A DNA stretch of 64,000 nt, taken from Ktedonobacter sp. SOSP1-85 (lineage in GTDB: Bacteria > Chloroflexota > Ktedonobacteria > Ktedonobacterales > Ktedonobacteraceae). Numbering within the stretch: position 1 is the stretch's first letter; every line of letters starts with the position of its first letter. Below are positions 7,569 through 16,020 of this stretch, piece after piece. Under the pieces are notes generated by a model that was given only the letters and a program-made list of their open reading frames with translations, did not search any database and was not told the origin of the DNA. Where the stretch lies: the NCBI RefSeq assembly GCF_016587415.1, contig NZ_BNJI01000002.1, positions 558,001-622,000 of the forward strand, in the 5' to 3' direction. The position numbers and the translations under genes are program-made.

Positions 7569-8969
7569 CTAATCCTCGGTCTTTGATGTCGCGTAAGGAC
7601 ACTTCTGCTCTGCCGTTGCTTCTGTCGTCGACGCTTGGGAAGCATGGTTGGTGCTTTTGCGCTTATAGCGAATATAGGTCTTTTCGGGCCGGGCGGCACC
7701 CAGGCCGTAATCCACACGAGGATCTTTTGTGATCAGCTCAAGGTCAAACTGCTGGAACAAAAGCGCGGTAATAATCATCATCTCGTTGTTGGCAAAGTTC
7801 ATGCCTGCGCATTTATGCGTTCCACCGCCAAAGCCAATTAGAGAGAAGCGATGCTGACGATCCTCTTCCCGGCCGGGAGCATAACGCAGTGGATCATAGG
7901 TAGCAGGGTTCTGGAAGAGATCTGGCAGCCGCTGGGCAATGTCTGCCGCGACCATCAAATTCCATCCCTTGGGAATCCGATACTCGCCAACCTGAATGTC
8001 TTCTTCGGCTCTACGCGCAAGCACATCGGCAGAGGGATGCATCCTGGTTGTCTCCTGAACGGCCCAGAAGGTATGTTTCATGGAACTGAGGTTTTTGGCC
8101 GTGAGGGCTTCACCAGGAGGAAAGCGGTCGGCAATCTCTTGCTGGAGCAGTTGCAAATACGAGGGCGTCTGTAAGAGCTGAATAATAGTCCAGGCAGCCT
8201 GGCCAGCGGTTGTTTCATGCCCAGCAAACATCAGTCCCATAATGGTTGCGATAACCGCGTCATCCTCCATTGGCGTACCATCTTTATACGTGGCTGTAGC
8301 GAAGTCCAGCAGGAAATCATCATACTGCTCGGGATGGGCACGCCGCTCGACGACAAAGGGCCAGATCATTTCGCGTAGCTTCTTCTTGGCCCGATCACGG
8401 CGAATGAATTTTGGCAAGGGCAAGTAAGGTGGGAGAGCAGGGTCAATGGCTTTGCCCAGTATCAAGTACAACTTCCAGAACTCTGGCCCCAGACTATCGC
8501 GAAAGTCTTTACCCATCAAGGCATGCGCGGCCACATTCTGCACAACCTGCGTCACGGCGGCCCTCAATTCCAGCTCTCCCTGCTCCCCAAGGGTATCAAG
8601 CCACTGCTGGACCTCCAATTGCATAATACCAAGATACTTGATCATTCTTTCGCTCTTAAAAGGTTTGAGCAGAATGGGGCGCTGCGCGAAATATACCTCT
8701 GGCGGTGCAGTAAACCCGACCTCGCCCAGGGCCGCCTTGAGATAGGCATAAGATTTATGCATGCTCAGTTTTTTGTCTGTCTCAGTAAAGAAAATCTGCT
8801 GATACTCTGGACCTATCAGAAAGGCCACCGGCTGACCGAGCAGGCGAATGCCAAACACAGGACCCAGGCTATCAAATCCTCTCTGCAAGAGACCGTGACG
8901 ATCTTTCATAAACTCAAGCAAGTTGCCAACCACAGGCGAACCAGGAAGCATTGGAGGAGTAGAATTCAT
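7569..8969 (-). CDS. Cytochrome P450
   Basis: 466 residues from MNSTPPML, with AAGGAG six bases upstream. Family landmarks in order: AGHETTAG (I-helix oxygen-activation motif), ETTR (ExxR of the K helix), ATYDPLRY, and the haem loop FGGGTHKCAGMNFA carrying the cysteine thiolate ligand. There is no membrane anchor; the N-terminus begins with the proline-rich PPMLPGSPVVGN typical of CYP51/CYP120-like class enzymes. It is a monooxygenase needing ferredoxin or flavodoxin partners, none of which is adjacent. The C-terminal 25 residues are a Ser/Thr/Ala-rich tail. Substrate unknown. Confidence 0.92.
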   Translation of the reverse strand: MNSTPPMLPGSPVVGNLLEFMKDRHGLLQRGFDSLGPVFGIRLLGQPVAFLIGPEYQQIFFTETDKKLSMHKSYAYLKAALGEVGFTAPPEVYFAQRPILLKPFKSERMIKYLGIMQLEVQQWLDTLGEQGELELRAAVTQVVQNVAAHALMGKDFRDSLGPEFWKLYLILGKAIDPALPPYLPLPKFIRRDRAKKKLREMIWPFVVERRAHPEQYDDFLLDFATATYKDGTPMEDDAVIATIMGLMFAGHETTAGQAAWTIIQLLQTPSYLQLLQQEIADRFPPGEALTAKNLSSMKHTFWAVQETTRMHPSADVLARRAEEDIQVGEYRIPKGWNLMVAADIAQRLPDLFQNPATYDPLRYAPGREEDRQHRFSLIGFGGGTHKCAGMNFANNEMMIITALLFQQFDLELITKDPRVDYGLGAARPEKTYIRYKRKSTNHASQASTTEATAEQKCPYATSKTED

Positions 8970-9127
8970 AAGTTGCTCCTTCACAGCCGTTAAAGAGATA
9001 TCGATCTGCCGTTACAAAATACAAAGTCCTGTATATGATAGTACCATATGTTGCTAACTTTATCACGCGTAGGGATATTATAATAATGTTTAGTTCGTAT
9101 TTCTTGCCACTAATAAGGAGCCATTTC

Positions 9128-10033
9128 GTGTCTATTACACGCTCTCCCTTTCGGGGCATGGTTGATGTGCCGCGCATCCTGCCCCTGGTCGCCGCTATGC
9201 CACTCTCCTCTCGCCACGTGGTTGACTTGCCCTGGCGCTTGAGTGCGCCGCGTATGCAAGAGGGGCGTGACGCTGTTCTGTGGGAGGACACCCTGGGACA
9301 AATTGTAGGCTTCGCGGCCTGGCAGTATTACTGGGCCGCGCTCGACTTCTTTATCTTGCCGGGACCCACGGCACAGCAGGTTGAGCAAGATATCTTCGCC
9401 TGGGCTGAGGAGTGCTTTCAAAAATTGGACGCGGAGCGCGGACGACCTCTCCCCTACTGGGTCGAGTTTCGCGATGACGACCTGGCACGGCGCGAGCTGG
9501 TCGAGGCGCGTGGCTATCTGCTGGACGAAGGGGATCACTATGTGGCGCTTGAGCATCCGCTGACAGATCTCCCACCAGTTCCAGCCCTACCCGAGGGCTT
9601 TACCCTGCGACCACTCGCGGGCGAGCAGGAGGTCGCGGCCTATGCCGAGCTTCACCGGGCGGCCTTCGAGAGCACCTCCATGACGCCAGAATGGCGAGCG
9701 CGCACGCTCCAGATGCCCCCGTACCGGCCCGAACTCGACATAGTCGTGAGCGCCCCCAGTGGCGAGCTGGCGGGCTTCTGTGTTGGCTGGCTGGCGCCTG
9801 AGCGCGGCGTGGCCCAGATCGAGCCACTGGGCGTCCATCCACGCTATCAGCACCTGGGCCTTGGGCGCGTCCTCCTGCTGGAAATGCTGCACCGTTTCCA
9901 GGCGCATGGAGCAGAAAAGGGCCTCGTTGAGACAAACCTTGAGCGCACCGCCGCCCGCAAGGCCTACGAGTCGGTTGGCTTCTCCCAGGGCCACATTGTC
10001 TACCGCCAGGGCAAATGGATGACAGAGTTGTAG
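9128..10033 (+). CDS. Tandem GNAT N-acetyltransferase
   Basis: 302 residues from GTG 9128, which follows TAAGGAG by seven bases; the frame extends upstream but without a site. Two GNAT-like halves are present. The N-terminal half (to about residue 150) is degenerate. The C-terminal half has the acetyl-CoA loop GVHPRYQHLGLGRVLL (pattern RxxGxG) and AARKAYESVGF. Such tandem enzymes acetylate amino groups of unknown substrates. The stop TAG (10031-10033) lies inside the first R repeat of 10030-10115. Confidence 0.82.
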   Translation: MSITRSPFRGMVDVPRILPLVAAMPLSSRHVVDLPWRLSAPRMQEGRDAVLWEDTLGQIVGFAAWQYYWAALDFFILPGPTAQQVEQDIFAWAEECFQKLDAERGRPLPYWVEFRDDDLARRELVEARGYLLDEGDHYVALEHPLTDLPPVPALPEGFTLRPLAGEQEVAAYAELHRAAFESTSMTPEWRARTLQMPPYRPELDIVVSAPSGELAGFCVGWLAPERGVAQIEPLGVHPRYQHLGLGRVLLLEMLHRFQAHGAEKGLVETNLERTAARKAYESVGFSQGHIVYRQGKWMTEL

Positions 10034-10115
10034 GGTCCAAGCTAGCTTGGACTCTTCTCGCTAGAGCAACGCGCATCGTTCTCCGAGAGTAAGTCCAAGC
10101 TAGCTTGGACCCTAC
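10030..10115. repeat. R-type repeat pair
   Basis: Two copies of the R unit in opposite orientation (10030-10053 and 10092-10115), each with the 14-bp palindrome TCCAAGCTAGCTTGGA flanked by GTAGGG, separated by 38 bp. The first three bases after the leading G supply the TAG stop of the acetyltransferase. No coding capacity. Confidence 0.9.
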
Positions 10116-10159
10116 AACCCAATGACTGCTACAATAAACAATAAAACATTGGAGGTACG

Positions 10160-10537
10160 ATGTCCGATACACTTACGACAATTCACGGCGTTCAGGTTCT
10201 CGTCTGCGCGCCAGAGGGGGCCAAGCTGCGAAGCGAACAGGATGCTGTGGAATTGATTGGTGAGACCTTTCAGCAAGGGGTAGAATGGATCATTGTACCA
10301 GTAGAGCGCCTTGAAGATGATTTTTTCCAGCTCAAGACCCGACTTGCAGGTCACTTCATTCAGAAATTCGTCACCTACAGGCGCCACCTTGTAATCCTGG
10401 GCGATATAGCTAAATACGCAGCTCAGAGCCGCGCATTCAACGATTATGTCTACGAAACGAATCGTGGCAACGACGTATGGTTTCTGCCCGATATGCAAGC
10501 ACTCGAAGATCGGCTAAAGCGCATGCAGCAAGGTTGA
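10160..10537 (+). CDS. DUF4180 family protein
   Basis: 125 residues; GGAGGTACG precedes ATG 10160. The sequence follows the DUF4180 pattern: an early GVQVLVCAPEG strand, a central helix, VERLEDDFFQLKTRLAGHFIQKFVTYRRHLVILGD, then a short segment ending in VWFLPDMQALEDRL. The fold resembles STAS-like domains. No catalytic residues or function are known for the family. Singleton between repeats and the LacI gene. Confidence 0.8.
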   Translation: MSDTLTTIHGVQVLVCAPEGAKLRSEQDAVELIGETFQQGVEWIIVPVERLEDDFFQLKTRLAGHFIQKFVTYRRHLVILGDIAKYAAQSRAFNDYVYETNRGNDVWFLPDMQALEDRLKRMQQG

Positions 10538-10601
10538 TACGTGAACAAAGCCGAGGTAAACAAAGATTATTAAGAGAGGGGACAGATCTACTCACCTCCA
10601 A

Positions 10602-11666
10602 TCAAGGAATGCTTGCTGGATTGGAGATGAGGTTTCCCCGCGGTGGCGCGCAGGACGCGCGTTTGATGAGGGGGGTGGCAAGTTCAATACGAACGCTCTC
10701 GACCGGCTCACCAGCTATCAAACGCAACAACAACTTGGTCGCGACACGCCCCATCTCTAAGAGGGGCTGGTGGATAGTCGTCAAAGCAGGCGTCACCCAT
10801 TCCGCGTAAGGCATATTGTCAAATCCAATCACGCTCATCGCTCCTGGGACCGCTATGCCACGCTCAAATAATGCTCTGTACACGCCGAGACACTGCTCAT
10901 CACTCCCTACAAAGATGGCTGTAGGCATTTCTGGCAACGCAAGAATCTGCATCATCTCTTGATATGCCTGCTCGGCATGAAAATCAGCAAAATGGATCAG
11001 CGCTGGATCAACAGGGACGCCTGCCTCTTGTAGGGCGTGACGATATCCAGCAATCCGATCTTGTGTGCAAGGATGATCAGGCAGACCCATCAGGGCCGCA
11101 ATACGACGATGGCCCAGAGATAACAAATACTCGGTCGCTAGTTTTCCACCAGACCAGTTCGTCGCGCTCACCGAAAGATCTTCTGGTCCCAATTCTCCAA
11201 AGGGATCCACCACAACAAAGGGAATACCACGACGGGTTAGTTCTTGTAGGTAGAGAGACCGCTTGTCAGCGAGAACCAGGACTGCTCCATCGATCGCCCC
11301 TTCGGATAGTCTCTGCCGCCACTGCTGCTCTCGTTCTCTAAGGGCGTGGGTTGAGGCAAGCACCATGCGTACCTCTGTAGGCAGGAGGGCCTCTTCGACG
11401 CCGCGCAAGATCTCGAACGCATAGTAACTGTTCAGTTCTTGCCCAACGAGAAAATCGATCTGCCCGCTGTTTCCTTTTCTTAGCGAGCGGGCTGCTTTAT
11501 TAAGCATGTAGCCTCGTTCCGCCATCACCCGCTCCACGCGTTCACGGGTAGTTGGAGCCACGTCCGTGCGTTGATTAATCACTTTCGAGACCGTCGCAAC
11601 CGAAACGCCAGCCACAGCAGCAATCTGTGCCATTGTCAGCGGCGGCTCTTCTGGAGATTTCGCCAT
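10602..11666 (-). CDS. LacI/GalR family transcriptional repressor
   Basis: 354 residues. The N-terminal HTH reads MAQIAAVAGVSVATVSKVINQ, with the hinge ERVMAERGYMLNKAARSLRKG. The periplasmic-binding-protein-like sensor domain follows (VLVLADKRS, FVVVDPFGELGPEDLSV, SLGHRRIAALMG, GSDEQCLGVYRAL, SVIGFDNMPYAEWVTPALTTI). It would bind a sugar or related ligand and release an operator. It is divergent from the MFS exporter at 11869, with the inverted repeat 11701-11737 between, so control of itself and possibly of the exporter is inferred. The C-terminal tail is basic. Confidence 0.9.
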   Translation of the reverse strand: MAKSPEEPPLTMAQIAAVAGVSVATVSKVINQRTDVAPTTRERVERVMAERGYMLNKAARSLRKGNSGQIDFLVGQELNSYYAFEILRGVEEALLPTEVRMVLASTHALREREQQWRQRLSEGAIDGAVLVLADKRSLYLQELTRRGIPFVVVDPFGELGPEDLSVSATNWSGGKLATEYLLSLGHRRIAALMGLPDHPCTQDRIAGYRHALQEAGVPVDPALIHFADFHAEQAYQEMMQILALPEMPTAIFVGSDEQCLGVYRALFERGIAVPGAMSVIGFDNMPYAEWVTPALTTIHQPLLEMGRVATKLLLRLIAGEPVESVRIELATPLIKRASCAPPRGNLISNPASIP

Positions 11667-11700
11667 CTCACACCTTTTCGATAACCATTTCGACAGTATA

Positions 11701-11737
11701 TTTGACAGTGTAACGCACTACCTCCAGGACTGTCAAA
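11701..11737. promoter_or_regulatory. Candidate operator between LacI regulator and MFS gene
   Basis: TTTGACAGT (11701-11709) and ACTGTCAAA (11729-11737) form a perfect 9-bp inverted repeat with 19 bp between. On the minus strand TTGACA of the right arm could also be the -35 box of the regulator. A similar half-site (TTGACAG) recurs at 11775. LacI proteins usually bind tighter palindromes, so assignment to this protein is uncertain. Confidence 0.4.
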
Positions 11738-11774
11738 CGTATCCTATTTGACCTTAGTAATCAGGGCACTCTCC

Positions 11775-11803
11775 TTGACAGCCGATTTCCGCCATGCTAT
11801 GCT
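11775..11803 (+). promoter_or_regulatory. Promoter for the MFS exporter
   Basis: TTGACA (11775-11780), a 17-bp spacer and TATGCT (11798-11803): a near-consensus sigma70 promoter 66 bp before the ATG at 11869. Confidence 0.65.
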
Positions 11804-11868
11804 CTAAAAAACCTTGAAATTATCGCAATGGATTTCGATACACATTTAAGCAAGAGGAAGCATCTTTC

Positions 11869-13359
11869 ATGGATAGCACTCCATCTACACTGCCTAAGCG
11901 TCGCTTGCAGGGCTTGATGCTGTTTAGCATACTCGCGGCTCTACTCTCAACTCTCTTTCTTGAAGCACTCGATAACACAATGGTTGGCCCCGCGCTACCA
12001 CAGGTCATTCATCAGTTTCAAGGCGCTGATCGATATAGCTGGGTTGCAACGGCCTATCTCCTCTCCTCTACTATCGTAATTCCTGTTGTTGGGAAATTCT
12101 CAGATCAGTTTGGGCGCAAGTGGCTTTTGCTTGGTGGAGCCTGTCTCTTCCTCCTGGGGTCGCTCCTCTGCGGAATTTCGCAAACGATGGATCAACTCAT
12201 TGCTTTTCGCGCCTTGCAGGGCCTGGGAGCTGGTATGGGGATTACCCTGGTGGCGACACTCATCGGCGACATCTTTCCGCCTGAAGAACGGGCCAAGTGG
12301 CAGATGAGCGTCAACATCGTCTATGCGCTTGCCAACCTGCTCGGACCAGGACTGGGCGGCTGGTTTACCGATCACGGCCCCTTGCTTACTCCGTTCGTCA
12401 CAAATATGACACGGTGGCGTTGGATCTTCTACTTAAATCTCCCACTCGGCATTATTGCCCTGACTACCTTGCTCCTGTTATTGCCTTCAGGCATCTCGGA
12501 ACGCAGTCCCAATCCCGATGGGCGCTCAATATTCAAGCGCATCGATATTACTGGCTCACTCCTATGTATGAGCGCCACCACATGCCTGCTGCTGGGACTT
12601 ACCTGGGGGAGCAGCCAGCCCTCGGCCTGGACTTTGCCGCAAGTGGATGGCATGCTAGTTGCCGCTGCCATGCTTTTATTGTTCTTCCTGTACGCTGAAC
12701 ATCACGCGTCAGAACCAATTCTGCCCCTGCATCTTTTCCACAACCAGGTCTTTGCAGCAGACGCAGCCCTGGCTCTGCTGGTATATATGATCCTTCTTGG
12801 CCTGGCGATCTATCTACCACTCTCCCTGCAAGTAATATGGGGTCTATCAGCCACTAGCGCGGGCATAAGCATCACGCCCTTTCTCCTCTCCATCACCGGG
12901 GGAGCAACCCTCGCTGGCTGGTTAATTGCTATACGCAAACGTTACCAGGCAATACTTATTGTGGGCATAAGCATTATGGCCTGTGGGGTCTTTTTTCTGA
13001 CACGCATAGCGCCTCCAACTAACCTCCTGGCGATGATCATCTGTATGGTTTTGGCCGGGCTTGGCATTGGCTCGATTTTCTCCGTACTCTATCTCGCGGC
13101 CCAGAACGTGTTGCCATTGACACAACTGGGCGTGGGCAGCGCGGTCATACGCTATCTCGGTCAAGTTGGTTCAACGCTAGGAGTAGCTCTAATAGGCGCT
13201 GTAGTCAACCAGTCTCTCATCAGTTCTGGCAAGCAAACAACTGCGACATTCATGATTGCTCTCCAGCATGGCTTCCTAGCTGTATTGGTCTTCTGCGCTA
13301 TCGCTCTGCTAGCGGCCTGCTTCCTGAAAGATCCTCCAGTCATACAATCGCCAGGATAA
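11869..13359 (+). CDS. DHA2 (EmrB/QacA-type) MFS drug exporter
   Basis: 496 residues, consistent with 14 membrane segments. Features of the DHA2 family: EALDNTMVGPALPQVIHQF in TM1 (motif D1), KFSDQFGRKWLLLGG (motif A, loop 2-3), RALQGLGAGMGITLV (motif B) and LLGPGLGGWFTDH (motif C) of antiporters. It is a predicted proton-coupled exporter of hydrophobic compounds in the cytoplasmic membrane. A consensus promoter precedes it and a hairpin terminator follows at 13428. Substrate unknown. The divergent LacI-type regulator is an obvious but unproven controller. Confidence 0.9.
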   Translation: MDSTPSTLPKRRLQGLMLFSILAALLSTLFLEALDNTMVGPALPQVIHQFQGADRYSWVATAYLLSSTIVIPVVGKFSDQFGRKWLLLGGACLFLLGSLLCGISQTMDQLIAFRALQGLGAGMGITLVATLIGDIFPPEERAKWQMSVNIVYALANLLGPGLGGWFTDHGPLLTPFVTNMTRWRWIFYLNLPLGIIALTTLLLLLPSGISERSPNPDGRSIFKRIDITGSLLCMSATTCLLLGLTWGSSQPSAWTLPQVDGMLVAAAMLLLFFLYAEHHASEPILPLHLFHNQVFAADAALALLVYMILLGLAIYLPLSLQVIWGLSATSAGISITPFLLSITGGATLAGWLIAIRKRYQAILIVGISIMACGVFFLTRIAPPTNLLAMIICMVLAGLGIGSIFSVLYLAAQNVLPLTQLGVGSAVIRYLGQVGSTLGVALIGAVVNQSLISSGKQTTATFMIALQHGFLAVLVFCAIALLAACFLKDPPVIQSPG

Positions 13360-13427
13360 GAAGCAGCAAGAATTGCACTACTGTGTAGATGAATTTGCGC
13401 TAGACCATGAAGACGAAGGAGATAAGT

Positions 13428-13472
13428 AAACAGCGGAAGGCCCTGGCATGATGCCAGGACCTTCCGCTGTTT
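13428..13472 (+). terminator. Hairpin terminator after the MFS gene
   Basis: AAACAGCGGAAGG...CCTTCCGCTGTTT forms a long stem extended by CCTGGCAT/ATGCCAGG with one mismatch. A-rich left and T-rich right flanks suit bidirectional termination between the MFS gene and the convergent TetR gene. Confidence 0.7.
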
Positions 13473-13572
13473 GTCACCTTATGAGACGTAACCCTTTATA
13501 GAAGAGGAACCTTTGAAGTGTGTCCTCCCAATGCCCACGGGATGCGCAACGAGAGTCCAGCGTCCTGCTTCA

Positions 13573-14169
13573 TCAGTTTAGAATGCCTATAGCTTGAAAA
13601 AGCCCAGAGGAAACAAAGGTGGTGCACCAAAGCGCCATTTGCTGGGGGGGATAGGGCATTCCATTTTCGAGCCACCAACGGATCATACTGATTAACCAGT
13701 TCGTCAGAGAAGCAACGGCTAGCTCTTCTGGCATTCGTTCGAGAGCGTTCTGCGAACTTCTAGGGGGCAGATGGAGACGCTTGCCCAGCAGTTCCGCCAG
13801 GGTGTCATACATCTTTGCGGTGAACCATACATTCCTCACCATCACCCGATACAAACTCGAATACTCAGCAATGTGTGTGAAAGAGGCAGCCAGGAGGAGG
13901 GTCGCCCCCTCGACTTCGGAGGCGGAGGGGGACTTAAGTGGAGAGCGCAGATCGCAGGTAAGTTGATCAATCGCTTCTTGAAACAGGCTGTTGCCTAACG
14001 CATATTTATCCTGATAATGGCGATAGAAGGTGGCCCGATTCACCATCGCCCGCTCGGCAATTTCCCCCACGGTAATCATCTCAAAACGTTTTTCGGCCAG
14101 TAAAGCAATCAACGTCTCCTGAAGGAGTTTGCGTGTAAACCTGGCTCGGATATCCTGGTGTTTGCGCAT
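13573..14169 (-). CDS. TetR/AcrR family repressor
   Basis: 198 residues from ATG 14169, with AAGGGA upstream. The HTH is plain: TVGEIAERAMVNRATFYRHYQDKYAL at residues about 32-57. The C-terminal ligand-binding region is of the TetR_C_33-like style seen in the paralogues at 34.2 and 45.9 kb (ELAVASLTNWLISMIRWWLENG). It is divergent from a DoxX gene, with TGTCG-N7-CGACA sites between; repression of both genes is inferred. Ligand unknown. Confidence 0.88.
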   Translation of the reverse strand: MRKHQDIRARFTRKLLQETLIALLAEKRFEMITVGEIAERAMVNRATFYRHYQDKYALGNSLFQEAIDQLTCDLRSPLKSPSASEVEGATLLLAASFTHIAEYSSLYRVMVRNVWFTAKMYDTLAELLGKRLHLPPRSSQNALERMPEELAVASLTNWLISMIRWWLENGMPYPPQQMALWCTTFVSSGLFQAIGILN

Positions 14170-14183
14170 CAATTTTCCCTTTG

Positions 14184-14280
14184 TGTCGTCAAATGCGACA
14201 GCGTTCCATCTTTGATGCTTGCTTGTGCTCGGCTGTCGCCCTATACTCCATTCAGCGACAGTATATCGTATTTTGCGACA
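14184..14280. promoter_or_regulatory. Operators and promoter between TetR and DoxX genes
   Basis: TGTCG-N7-CGACA at 14184-14200 is a perfect inverted repeat. TATCG-N7-CGACA at 14264-14280 has the same spacing with one mismatch. CTGTCGC/GCGACAG at 14233-14261 adds further half-sites. A promoter TTGCTT-N17-TATACT (14219-14247) points to the DoxX gene and lies between the outer sites. This arrangement is typical of TetR autorepression plus control of the divergent gene. Confidence 0.6.
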
Positions 14281-14328
14281 CCATGTTGCCTCTACTGCTT
14301 ACCCTCCATCTGGTTTTGAGGAGAAAAT

Positions 14329-14673
14329 ATGTCTTTTGAAACAACATCGCTCGTAGTCAACCTGCTCGGCATTGTCCTTGGCATCTTCTTCCTGTTTGCT
14401 GGGGCAAGGAAACTGTATGGGTGGGAATGGGCGAAAAACAGTTATCTCAAACATCACCCGCTTTGGGTCTATTACGTTTCTGCGGTCGTGGAGGTCGTTT
14501 CCGGAATCGGGCTCATCTTACCCCCTTTGAGATTCGCCGCCGCGCTTTTGCAGCTCCTGCTGATTCTCTGCGTCTCCATTCATCCCTGGCATCATGTCGA
14601 GGTCAAAAGTGTTCTTCCTGCGGTCATTACGACGTTCTTGCTTCTCTTGTTGCTGTGGCTGACCCGTCCTTGA
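14329..14673 (+). CDS. DoxX family membrane protein
   Basis: 114 residues with four hydrophobic segments. The DoxX signature is visible: LFAGARKLYGWEW after TM1 and VVEVVSGIGLILPPLRFAA across TM2-TM3. DoxX-like proteins are small membrane proteins linked to redox homeostasis or quinone-related functions; biochemistry is poorly defined. GAGGAG precedes the ATG. It is divergent from, and probably repressed by, the TetR gene, a pairing repeated at 46 kb with different paralogues. Confidence 0.82.
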   Translation: MSFETTSLVVNLLGIVLGIFFLFAGARKLYGWEWAKNSYLKHHPLWVYYVSAVVEVVSGIGLILPPLRFAAALLQLLLILCVSIHPWHHVEVKSVLPAVITTFLLLLLLWLTRP

Positions 14674-14727
14674 GCGGCGCGTGAAGCATGGTTTTGGCAC
14701 GGCAGGCAAGGAGCATATCCCACCAGT

Positions 14728-14903
14728 ATGACGCAATCAGAAGTCACCATCCAGATTACGCCAGAATCCAGGCCCTCGACTCCTTCCTGGTTGGCAGAAG
14801 TGACCGCCTTTGCTCAGGTGTTGACCCATACAAGACTCTTGAAGAAGATCCAGGGCCAGGTGCGGTTTGCCCACGCGCTTTGGTCACTACGACCTGATCG
14901 ATT
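14728..14903 (+). pseudogene. N-terminal fragment of a transposase
   Basis: The first 50 codons (MTQSEVTIQITPESRP... LLKKIQGQVRFA) resemble the N-terminus of IS1380-like transposases common in Ktedonobacteria. After about 14877 the matching sequence (RFGHYDLIDC) continues in another frame, then stops matching at about 14903, where methyltransferase sequence begins. The fragment keeps AAGGAG upstream. It is dead by frameshift and truncation. Family assignment is from recalled similarity and needs a search. Confidence 0.5.
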
Positions 14904-15116
14904 GTTGGAGATACGGGCGCATCCTTCAAGTGGGCACTGGATGACCCCCAGGACATCAAGCTGCGGCTCAAGCAGCTTGATGTGGTCAAGGAATTCAGAA
15001 CGCGTGAACTGGTCGGGTTTTCCCGCTTCCCGTTCTGGATGCGTGTGCTTTATCGAGCGATGGAGGTCAGCCCTGCGCTGCGCAGGTTGGACCATATACT
15101 TGTTTACCGATTTTAG
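14901..15116 (+). pseudogene. C-terminal remnant of an LCM-type O-methyltransferase
   Basis: In frame from 14901 to TAG 15114-15116 the translation runs IVGDTGASFKWALDDP, then a 40-residue stretch ending LRRLDHILVYRF. The DDP motif and terminal LYRF-like end are characteristic of the leucine-carboxyl / polyketide methyltransferase family C-terminus. The SAM-binding N-terminal domain is absent, replaced by the transposase fragment. The junction at about 14903 suggests an insertion followed by deletion. Confidence 0.5.
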
Positions 15117-15202
15117 CTCACGCGTGGTGAAGCCATCGGAAACTGCTCAGCCTCCTGTGTACTCTCGTACCAGGCTGTTGCCGAAACATCCCATGCGCAT
15201 GG

Positions 15203-15649
15203 CTATGGCTTGAGGGAGAGCACCGCTTTGCCATGCTCCAAATCGACAGGCACCGAGTTCTGATGGTGCACGATCAGCCACTTGCCGTTGATCTTACGGA
15301 AGCAGGCGGTCCAACGCAGCCAGAGAGCAGTCTTCTGCCCATTGGTCCTGGTTCCGCTTATCCGGTTGAGGCTGTAGGTGAATGCAACGTCACCGCCCAC
15401 AGTGATGTTGAGGTCGTGAAATTCATAGTCTATCGGCCCCTGGAACGACGAGAACACCTCTTCCCAAACTTTCCTGAATGCATCTGCTCCTATGTATTGC
15501 AGCGGGGGCACGATGTCGAACGACACGACCTCCTGCGCGTAGATAGACATGAGGCCTTCGATGTTCTTGTCATGAAGCGATCTGATGCAATCGTCTAGGA
15601 GTCCTTGGATTGCTGCTTCCTCGTTTTTCTTGTTTTCTTCGACTGCCAT
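15203..15649 (-). CDS. SnoaL-like / SgcJ-type NTF2-fold protein
   Basis: 148 residues from ATG 15649. The NTF2 fold is suggested by AAIQGLLDDCIRSLHDKNIEGLMSIYA, the strand VVSFDIVPPLQYIGADAFRKVWEEV, and the C-terminal WLRWTACFRKINGKWLIVHHQNSVPVDL. Family members include ketosteroid-isomerase-like and calcium/calmodulin-associated-like proteins, often with no proven activity. The start region is duplicated in tandem (15619-15689), giving an upstream out-of-frame ATG with the better ribosome-binding site, which may depress expression. Confidence 0.78.
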   Translation of the reverse strand: MAVEENKKNEEAAIQGLLDDCIRSLHDKNIEGLMSIYAQEVVSFDIVPPLQYIGADAFRKVWEEVFSSFQGPIDYEFHDLNITVGGDVAFTYSLNRISGTRTNGQKTALWLRWTACFRKINGKWLIVHHQNSVPVDLEHGKAVLSLKP

Positions 15650-15689
15650 AGTTTCCTCGTTTTTCTTGTTTCTTCGACTGCCATAGTTT
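15619..15689. repeat. Tandem duplication of the SnoaL-like gene start
   Basis: A 36-bp and a 35-bp copy lie head to tail and differ by one A/T in a run. Each carries GAGGAAACTATGGCAGTCGA on the minus strand, that is a ribosome-binding site, ATG and first codons. The upstream ATG (15682-15684) has GGAGG and opens a 29-codon frame that terminates inside the gene; the downstream ATG (15647-15649) opens the real protein. Confidence 0.85.
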
Positions 15690-16020
15690 CCTCCTGAGAA
15701 GACGCCTGGTATGAACCGCAAGTTCTCGTGGTGATTGGCCCTCGAATTCCGTGTCTGAACGGGGTTGAAACCACAAGGCGTTGACAGTTCAGATGAGAAC
15801 GAGAAACAGGCGTCTCTTCCAGGACTCAATTCTCACGCTCAAAACGATCTGTTTTTGGCGATACTCCTGAGATACATATCATTCTCGCAGGATTCCGCCA
15901 GGAGGGCTAACGCGAACCTCTCTTTCTAGATCCCTCAAACAGAAGACAGAACAGATGCCCAGATTGTGACAGCAGGGCAGCTTCTTTTTTCAAAAGGACG
16001 TCGCGTAACAAGAAGAGGGC

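Noticed and set aside
14814..15095. A 93-codon minus-strand frame over the methyltransferase remnant
   Set aside because: The plus strand shows recognisable methyltransferase residues in frame; the minus frame is a shadow.
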